Source: Pseudonocardia phyllosphaerae (GTDB taxonomy: Bacteria > Actinomycetota > Actinomycetes > Mycobacteriales > Pseudonocardiaceae). Taken from it: 64,000 nt of DNA. The stretch spans positions 248,001 through 312,000 of the forward strand of contig NZ_JBKGXS010000003.1 of the NCBI RefSeq assembly GCF_046546475.1, given 5' to 3'. A program made the translations under genes and the position numbers. Shown one piece after another: positions 58,793 to 64,000 of the stretch. The notes beneath the pieces were generated by a model. It ran no database searches and was not told the origin of the DNA. It worked only from the letters and a program-made list of their open reading frames with translations. How positions within the stretch are numbered: position 1 is the stretch's first letter; every line of letters begins with the position of its first letter.

Positions 58793-59998
58793 ATGCAGAC
58801 CCTGGGCGGTACCCGGGCGCCGATCCGCATGTGGACGGATCCGGACACGGTCGAGCCCGGAGCGCTCACCCAGCTGCGCAACTGTGCGGAGCTGCCGTGG
58901 ACGCACGGCGTCGCCGTGATGCCCGACGTGCACCAGGGCTACGGCGCGACGGTCGGATCGGTGATCGCGATGCGCGATGCGGTGTCGCCGGGCGCTGTCG
59001 GTGTGGACATCGGCTGCGGCATGTCCGCGGTGCGCACCGACCTCGTGGCGGCCGACCTGCCGGACTCGCTGGCGCGGGTCCGGTCGCAGGTCGAGCGCGA
59101 CGTCCCGGTCGGCCGGGCCGGGCACCGGGACGGACCGGACCTGGCCCGCATCGGGCTGGCGGCCGGGCAGGGCTGGGACACGTTCTGGGACGGGTTCGAG
59201 AACCTGCACCAGCTGTCCGACGCGTCCTGGACGACGGCGGACAAGCTGCGGGCCAAGGCACACGAGCAGCTCGGCTCGCTGGGCTCGGGCAACCACTTCC
59301 TGGAACTGTGCCTCGACGGCGACGACCGGGTCTGGCTGATGCTGCACTCCGGCTCGCGCGGGATCGGCAACATCCTCGCGAACCTGCACATCGAGCGGGC
59401 GAAGGAGCTGCCGCACAACGCCGAGCTGCCCGACCGCGACCTGGCCGTGTTCCTGTCCGGGACGCCGCAGATGGACGCCTACCGGGCCGACCTGTACTGG
59501 GCCCAGGACTACGCGCGGCGCAACCGGCAGGTGATGATGGAGCTGTTCAAGCAGGCCCTGTCCCGGGCGCTCGGTCGCACTGTCGGCTTCGACCCCGAGG
59601 TCAGCTGCCACCACAACTACGTGTCCGAGGAGACCTACGACGACGTCGACCTGATCGTGACCCGTAAGGGCGCGATCTCCACCGCCGACGGCCGCCGGGG
59701 CATCATCCCCGGCTCGATGGGCACCGGGTCGTTCATCGTCTCCGGGCTCGCGAACCCGGACAGCTACTGCTCGGCCTCGCACGGAGCCGGACGGAGGATG
59801 TCCCGGTCGCGGGCACGCAAGCAGTTCTCGGTCGCCGACCTGCAGGCCCAGACCGAGGGCGTCGAGTGCCGGAAGGACGCCGGGGTGATCGACGAGATCC
59901 CGGGTGCCTACAAGGACCTGGACACCGTCATGGCGCAGCAGACCGACCTGGTGCAGGTCGACCACCGGCTGCGCACGATCCTCTGTGTGAAGGGCTGA
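58793..59998 (+). CDS. rtcB: RtcB family RNA ligase
   Basis: 401 residues with the RtcB signature residues: MPDVHQGYGATVGSVIA, VDIGCGMSAVRTDL (metal-binding Cys), LGSGNHFLEL, LMLHSGSRGIGN, GIIPGSMGTGSFIV and SASHGAGRRMSR, whose His is the GMP-accepting nucleophile. It joins 2',3'-cyclic phosphate or 3'-phosphate to 5'-OH RNA ends in a GTP-dependent reaction. It is the short form of about 400 residues found in many bacteria. A perfect AAGGAGG five bases upstream fixes the ATG at 58793 rather than 58778. No archease or RtcA/RtcR gene is next to it. Confidence 0.95.
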   Translation: MQTLGGTRAPIRMWTDPDTVEPGALTQLRNCAELPWTHGVAVMPDVHQGYGATVGSVIAMRDAVSPGAVGVDIGCGMSAVRTDLVAADLPDSLARVRSQVERDVPVGRAGHRDGPDLARIGLAAGQGWDTFWDGFENLHQLSDASWTTADKLRAKAHEQLGSLGSGNHFLELCLDGDDRVWLMLHSGSRGIGNILANLHIERAKELPHNAELPDRDLAVFLSGTPQMDAYRADLYWAQDYARRNRQVMMELFKQALSRALGRTVGFDPEVSCHHNYVSEETYDDVDLIVTRKGAISTADGRRGIIPGSMGTGSFIVSGLANPDSYCSASHGAGRRMSRSRARKQFSVADLQAQTEGVECRKDAGVIDEIPGAYKDLDTVMAQQTDLVQVDHRLRTILCVKG

Positions 59999-60009
59999 CC
60001 CCGCCGGGC

Positions 60010-60015
60010 TACGCT
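60010..60015 (+). promoter_or_regulatory. Predicted -10 box (TACGCT) for the lipoprotein gene
   Basis: TACGCT precedes a short leader that carries GGAGGA before the lipoprotein GTG, so this gene, unlike many here, should have a normal 5' UTR. Confidence 0.4.
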
Positions 60016-60051
60016 GACCGCTCCGTATCCCGGACCTCGGAGGAAGCCGTG

Positions 60052-60627
60052 GTGCGACTGCCCGTGCGGTGCCGGTTGCTTCTCGCGACCGCCGGTGCCG
60101 CCGTCGCGCTGACGGCCGGCTGCGGTGCCGAAGCCGCTGCCCCGGCATCGAGTGGGCCGTTCCCGCCTCGGCCGACGTCGATCGACGTGTCCCGCCTCGA
60201 TCCCTGCTCCGGGGTGACGCCGGCGGAGGCGGAGCGGTTGCAGCTGCCCGAGCCGTTGCGGCGAACTGCCGATGTCGGTGGCGCGCCTTCGCCGACGTGC
60301 TCCTGGGATGGGTTGAGCGAGGGACGCTACTCGTATGCAGCGCAGTTCATCCCGGTCAGCGCCGCCGAGGCGGCACAGGACCGGGGTTCCGAACTCGACG
60401 TCATCGACGGGTACGGCGCAGTTCGCGGCTCCCCCGCGAGCATTCACAACGTGGAGAACGGACCGGCCGGCTGCCAGTTCGCGGTAGATGTCGCCGACGG
60501 GTATACCCTGCGAATCCAGGTCTCCAGCGGCGCCCTGAGAACAGGAAACGATCCGAAGGAATTCCGCAAGGTCTGCGCCGAGGCACGGCGCTTCGCCTCC
60601 GCCTACCTCGTCACGGTGCGGGGCTGA
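60052..60627 (+). CDS. DUF3558-like secreted lipoprotein
   Basis: 191 residues. A short basic start is followed by a hydrophobic stretch (LLLATAGAAVALTAGC) with the lipobox LTAGC and lipidated Cys24. After a Ser/Pro linker, IDVSRLDPCSGVTPAEAERLQLP is the hallmark start of DUF3558 domains, with a second Cys in PTCSWDG and others in AGCQFAV and KVCAEA likely forming disulphides. DUF3558 lipoproteins are abundant and unexplained in Pseudonocardiales. GGAGGA favours GTG at 60052 over 60049. The small gene downstream may be functionally linked. Confidence 0.85.
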   Translation: MRLPVRCRLLLATAGAAVALTAGCGAEAAAPASSGPFPPRPTSIDVSRLDPCSGVTPAEAERLQLPEPLRRTADVGGAPSPTCSWDGLSEGRYSYAAQFIPVSAAEAAQDRGSELDVIDGYGAVRGSPASIHNVENGPAGCQFAVDVADGYTLRIQVSSGALRTGNDPKEFRKVCAEARRFASAYLVTVRG

Positions 60628-60692
60628 GATCAGCTGTGTTCACACACGCGAAGAAGTCATCGCGATCGTCTTCGGGGTCCGACGGCACCTTC

Positions 60693-60698
60693 TAGCGT
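60693..60698 (+). promoter_or_regulatory. Predicted -10 box (TAGCGT) for the small gene at 60706
   Basis: TAGCGT is followed by 7 nt and the ATG with no Shine-Dalgarno sequence. Confidence 0.5.
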
Positions 60699-60705
60699 CA
60701 GGCCC

Positions 60706-61122
60706 ATGAGCACACCCGCCCATCTCCCACGTGGCACCGAGTCCGACTCGCTGCTCATTCAAGTGAACATCGACAACGTGCTGCAGATTCACAACGTCCT
60801 GCATCGCCAGGAACTCGACGTGACGGCGATTCTCTTACGGGCAAGGGAGGAGACCACTCTCCGGCAGTGCGGTGAGGACCTGATCTCCATCGACGTCACG
60901 CCGATGTTCCAGGCCAAGATCGATGAGATCATCAACATCCATTGGGCACACGTTGCCGAGCTCCAGGAAGCGACGAAGAGGCTGCGGGAAGCCGCACGGC
61001 ACTACGGCTTCACCGACGATGACGTCCAGAACTCGTTCGTTGCGCACGACGAGGCCACCCCGGCGATCGTGGACCGCGCCGCCTGGCGACGGTCGCTTCC
61101 GCTGGGCGGTACGTCGGTCTGA
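60706..61122 (+). CDS. Hypothetical helical protein with a TTA codon
   Basis: 138 residues, family not recognised. It is mostly helical: LIQVNIDNVLQIHNVLHRQELD, then FQAKIDEIINIHWAHVAELQEATKRLREAARHYG, a pattern reminiscent of small WXG100/ESX-type or PE-like two-helix proteins but lacking a WXG turn. Base composition is visibly lower in GC than its neighbours (ATT, CAA, CAT, TTA codons). Leu44 is a TTA codon (60835-60837), very rare in such genomes. It begins 78 bp after the DUF3558-like gene from its own leaderless promoter and ends 4 bp from the convergent DUF350 gene. Confidence 0.65.
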   Translation: MSTPAHLPRGTESDSLLIQVNIDNVLQIHNVLHRQELDVTAILLRAREETTLRQCGEDLISIDVTPMFQAKIDEIINIHWAHVAELQEATKRLREAARHYGFTDDDVQNSFVAHDEATPAIVDRAAWRRSLPLGGTSV

Positions 61123-61126
61123 ACCC

Positions 61127-61579
61127 TCAGATCACCGCGACGGCGACGATCAACCCCAGCGCCACGTGCACCGCGGCGACCACCTTCGCGGCCGGCCTGG
61201 GCTCGGTGTCCTGGATGACGTCACCGATCTCGATGCCGGTCACCCATTCCAGCAGCCGCACCGCGCCGACCTGGGCGACGATCCCGACCAGGCCGAACAC
61301 CAGGGACGAGACCACCCCCTGCAGCAGCGACCCCGACGACGACCAGATCGCCAGCACGATGATGAACGCCATCGAGAGCATCCCGGCGGCGGTGATGACG
61401 ACCGCGTTGGGCAGGCCGGCACGGACGAGCTGCGGGAGCTTCCCGGGCGTCGTCAGGTCGATCGCCCAGAAGCCGACCAGCATCATCAGGGTGCCGATCA
61501 CGGCGTAGAGCAGGATCGCGCCGACGCCGCGGCCGAGATAGCCCCAGTACGTCGCGTCGAGTGCCTGGGCGAGGATCAC
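61127..61579 (-). CDS. DUF350 family membrane protein (YjfL-like)
   Basis: 150 residues with four hydrophobic helices, including YLGRGVGAILLYAVIGTLMMLVGFWAIDL and GLVGIVAQVGAVRLLEWVTGIEIGD. The family's TPGKL motif after helix 1 and a final helix are present. DUF350 proteins (E. coli YjfL) accompany DUF1190 and glutathionylspermidine-synthase-like ATP-grasp proteins. Here the same three lie in one minus-strand run: 62805-63725, 61634-62800 and this gene, separated by 54 bp. The function is not established. Confidence 0.85.
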   Translation of the reverse strand: MILAQALDATYWGYLGRGVGAILLYAVIGTLMMLVGFWAIDLTTPGKLPQLVRAGLPNAVVITAAGMLSMAFIIVLAIWSSSGSLLQGVVSSLVFGLVGIVAQVGAVRLLEWVTGIEIGDVIQDTEPRPAAKVVAAVHVALGLIVAVAVI

Positions 61580-61633
61580 GAAAGGCCTCCGTGCACGGTT
61601 CGGGGAGCGGGCGGTGCCGGGTGGGAGAGCAGG

Positions 61634-62800
61634 TCAGGACTCGGGGATGCGGTGCGGGACGAAGGCGGCGCCGTCGTCGGTGATCAGGCCTGCGGTCTCG
61701 CGGATGCCCATCCCGGCGGCCGTGTCACCGACGACCCAGGCCCCGAGGCAGGGCCGGTAGCCGTCGAACTCGGGCAGCGGGTCGAACATCTGGTAGACGA
61801 AGCCCTCGTCGCCGTAGACACCCCCGGTGGAGGTCTCGTAGCCCGGCGCCACGATCTGGATGTTGGAGCCCTCGCGGCCGAGCAGCGGCTTGCGGACGTA
61901 CTCGGTGAGCAGACCGGGGTTGCCGAGCGAGGCCGGCAGCAGGTTCGGGTGCCCGGGGTACATCTCCCACAGCACCGCGAGCAGCGCCTTGTTCGACAGC
62001 AGCGTCTTCCACAGCGGCTCGAGCCACAGCGTCTCGGGCAGGCTCTGCACCACGTGCTTGCCGAACTCGTCGCTCAGCACCCACTCCCACGGGTAGAGCT
62101 TGAACACCGCCGCCATCGGGGACTCCTCGAGATCCACGAAGCGGTCCAGCGCGGAGTCCCAGCCGATGTCCTCGATGGCCAGCCCGACGGTGTCGAGCCC
62201 GGCCTCCGCAGCGGTCTCCTGCAGGTAGCCGACGGTGATGTGGTCCTCGCCGCTCGAGTCGGCCCCCGACCAGGTGAAGTGGATCTCCGGCGACGGCAGG
62301 CTCGCCCGGATCCCACCCCACCGCTCGACGAGCTTCTCGTGCAGCGAGTTCCACTGGTCGTCGCCGGGACTGGTGTCCTGCAGCCAGTACCACTGCAGGA
62401 TCGACGCCTCGAGCAGCGACGTGGGGGTGTCCGCGTTGTACTCGAGCAGCTTCGCCGGGCCGGAGCCGTCGTAGCGCAGGTCGAAGCGGCCGTAGATGTG
62501 TGGGTCGGACCGCTTCCAGGAGTCGGCGACGGCCTGCCAGGACCACTCGGGCAGCCCGAAGTCGCGGAACCGCTCGGTGGTCACCACCTGCTCGACCGCG
62601 GCCAGGCACATCGAGTGGAGGACCTCGACGTCGGCCTCCAGCGAGAGGATCTCGTCCATCTCGAACGTGTAGTGCACCGACTCGTCCCAGTACGGCCGGG
62701 CGCCGCCGGAGCCGTCACGGCCCGGGGTGCCGAAGACCAGCCCCTGCTCGGCGACGATCTTCTCCCAGCCGGGCCGGGGGGTGCCGTGCTCGCGCTTCAC
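61634..62800 (-). CDS. Glutathionylspermidine synthase-like ATP-grasp protein (YgiC/YjfC-like)
   Basis: 388 residues of the ATP-grasp group resembling the C-terminal synthetase domain of E. coli Gss and its paralogues YgiC/YjfC. Conserved parts are PHIYGRFDLRYDGSGPAKLLEYNADTPTSLLEA (peptide/ATP contacts), DNWNS-like DQWNSLHEKL, KLYPWEWVLSDEFG, LLSNKALLAVLWEMYPGHPNLLPA, and YVRKPLLGREGSNI with the ATP-binding Lys. No amidase domain is fused. A true glutathionylspermidine product is unlikely, because these organisms use mycothiol; peptide-bond ligation to another partner is more plausible (inference). GTG at 62800 overlaps no gene and is 4 bp after the upstream stop. Confidence 0.87.
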   Translation of the reverse strand: MKREHGTPRPGWEKIVAEQGLVFGTPGRDGSGGARPYWDESVHYTFEMDEILSLEADVEVLHSMCLAAVEQVVTTERFRDFGLPEWSWQAVADSWKRSDPHIYGRFDLRYDGSGPAKLLEYNADTPTSLLEASILQWYWLQDTSPGDDQWNSLHEKLVERWGGIRASLPSPEIHFTWSGADSSGEDHITVGYLQETAAEAGLDTVGLAIEDIGWDSALDRFVDLEESPMAAVFKLYPWEWVLSDEFGKHVVQSLPETLWLEPLWKTLLSNKALLAVLWEMYPGHPNLLPASLGNPGLLTEYVRKPLLGREGSNIQIVAPGYETSTGGVYGDEGFVYQMFDPLPEFDGYRPCLGAWVVGDTAAGMGIRETAGLITDDGAAFVPHRIPES

Positions 62801-62804
62801 CCGC

Positions 62805-63725
62805 TCAGCTCCCCGAGGACGAGCCGAAGCCGCCCTTGGACGACGACGAACCGCCACCCACCCCGAGGCCACCTCGCGAGATCGTGCTGCCCGACGTCCC
62901 GCTCTTCACGGTGGTGCCGGACGACGGCGGCTGTACGCCACCCCCGGTCGCGACCTGCCCGACGCTGCCGGTACCGCCGTAGTTGTAGTGGTACTGGCGC
63001 CCACCGCCGCCGAGGAAGATCGGGACGAACATGAAGCCGCCGTGGCCGTCACTGACCTGGGCCATGCCCTGCTCGCTACGGCACTGGTCGTCGGGGGCGA
63101 CGACGCCCCGATCGTCGACGCAACGGGCCTCGACCTCGTCCGGGGAGGACGCGGCGTAGACCGCGGCGATCAGCGCGACGACGCCGATGGTGGCGCCGGC
63201 TCCGATGAGGACCCGCTTGGTCGTCCTGGACCGGGCCTCCTTGAGACGCACGGCCTCCCGGTCGCGGGCGAGCTTCTGCTCCCGGGCCCGCTTCTCGGCG
63301 AGGCTGGGCTCGCGGGGGGCGGTGCTGCCGTCCTGCTGCCGCATACGGCCGCGGGGCGCGGCACCGGGCTGCTGCGCCGGGTCGTTCGCACCGGGGTGCG
63401 GGTACTGCGGCGGCACGGGCGCCGGGGTGGTCGCGGGGTCTGCGCCGTGCCCCGCAGCAGGTTCCGAGGAGCGGGGTTCCGGGGCGGAGTGCGCACCGGG
63501 ACCGCCGGCGCCCGGGGTGCCGCTCGGCGGCGTGGCTCCGTCCTGCGGAACTGCCCCGTCCTGCGGAACTGCGCCGGGCCGGGCTTCCGGCCCGCGGGAC
63601 CCGTCGTCACCCACGGGCTGCGCGCCTGCGCCGGACGGCTCCGCAGCCGGATCACCTCGGTGCCTGCCGGTCGCGTCTCCGCCACCGGGCATCCCGTCGG
63701 GACCCTCGCGGTTCTCGCCGGTCAT
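62805..63725 (-). CDS. DUF1190-like membrane-anchored protein (YgiB/YjfM-like)
   Basis: 306 residues. A long disordered N-terminus rich in Gly, Pro, Ala and acidic residues (about 1-130) is followed by a basic coiled segment (LAEKRAREQKLARDREAVRLKEARS), one membrane helix (VLIGAGATIGVVALIAAVYAAS), a Cys-containing extracytoplasmic part (EARCVDDRGVVAPDDQC) and a Gly/Ser-rich tail ending GGFGSSSGS. The tail and the IFLGGGGRQYHYNYGG block resemble DUF1190 (YgiB/YjfM). GGAGGG lies 6 nt before the ATG. It precedes the GSP-synthase-like gene by 4 bp, the same order as ygiB-ygiC. Confidence 0.75.
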   Translation of the reverse strand: MTGENREGPDGMPGGGDATGRHRGDPAAEPSGAGAQPVGDDGSRGPEARPGAVPQDGAVPQDGATPPSGTPGAGGPGAHSAPEPRSSEPAAGHGADPATTPAPVPPQYPHPGANDPAQQPGAAPRGRMRQQDGSTAPREPSLAEKRAREQKLARDREAVRLKEARSRTTKRVLIGAGATIGVVALIAAVYAASSPDEVEARCVDDRGVVAPDDQCRSEQGMAQVSDGHGGFMFVPIFLGGGGRQYHYNYGGTGSVGQVATGGGVQPPSSGTTVKSGTSGSTISRGGLGVGGGSSSSKGGFGSSSGS

Positions 63726-64000
63726 CGCCGACCCTCCATGGCCGGAACCCCCTTGCCGTACGTGCCGTTCCCCCACCGCAGCGTAGCGGTCGTGACGGTC
63801 GTTCCGGGCGTTTCCGGCGTGACGATTCGGCACCGGATCCGGGACGGCGCCGGGCTCCGGCGCCCCGGGCGGCGAGTGGGACGAACGGTCGTCCAACACC
63901 CCCGGACCCGCCGTCACCTGCGCGTTCACAGCACATCGGCGACCGACCGGCGCGTCGTCGGGGGACGCCAGGTGAGTCGTCGTGCGGTGTCGCTGCATGA
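63726..64000. other. Upstream region with no recognised gene
   Basis: From the DUF1190-like start to the window end I see no convincing coding region. The minus-strand frame stays open to 63998 but encodes low-complexity residues. The region includes the GGAGGG ribosome-binding site of the downstream gene and possible promoter sequence. Confidence 0.5.

Noticed and set aside
1..64000. tRNA, rRNA or other structured RNA genes
   Set aside because: No cloverleaf, rRNA-like conserved block or known ncRNA was recognised by eye; a covariance-model search was not possible.

Overview
The window is high-GC actinobacterial DNA, with strong G/C preference at third codon positions, many GTG starts, start/stop overlaps (GTGA, ATGA) and many apparently leaderless promoters. 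It carries the arabinogalactan (AG) arabinan/galactan genes: DprE1/DprE2, two Emb-type arabinosyltransferases, GlfT2, Glf, AftA, a UbiA-type DPPR synthase and its PAP2 phosphatase. No mycolate genes (Ag85, Pks13, AccD4) are visible. This fits a mycolate-less type IV wall actinomycete of the Pseudonocardiales, most likely Pseudonocardia or a relative; the genus is inferred.

Layout. 1-4.3 kb: end of an unknown gene, a GtrA flippase-like protein, a four-gene operon (membrane protein, winged-helix regulator, ABC ATPase, permease) and a DUF1707 protein. 4.3-12 kb: a GT-C-like membrane protein divergent from dprE1-dprE2, then a nitroreductase, a methyltransferase and an OafA-like acyltransferase with a repetitive tail. 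12-25.7 kb: two emb + glfT2-like pairs facing each other tail to tail across a strong hairpin, a PapA/condensation-type acyltransferase and glf. 25.7-30.8 kb: a large DUF6541-like membrane protein, a methyltransferase and aftA.

31-48 kb is a nonulosonic acid locus: GT2, a GT-B-like unknown, a Wzx-like flippase, pseC, pseB, pseF, a fused pseG-pseH, and later pseI with a GT-C protein, a sugar methyltransferase, a DPM1-like GT2 and DUF2304. Together these predict CMP-pseudaminic acid synthesis and its placement on a surface glycan. A five-gene biotin operon (bioY, acyl-CoA ligase, thiolase, bioM, bioN) sits inside the pse locus. 48-55.5 kb: a second DUF6541-like protein behind a small leaderless ORF, a GalE-type epimerase, DPPR synthase, PAP2 phosphatase, a HAD hydrolase and a GT1 glycosyltransferase.

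55.5-64 kb: a DUF222/HNH (13E12-type) gene with a near-consensus SOS box on its start codon, flanked by minisatellites; an HhH-GPD-like protein; RtcB; a DUF3558-like lipoprotein with a TTA-containing partner; and a three-gene DUF1190-like / glutathionylspermidine-synthase-like / DUF350 cluster related to enterobacterial YgiB-YgiC and YjfL-YjfM-YjfC. No tRNA, rRNA, CRISPR, transposase or integrase was recognised.
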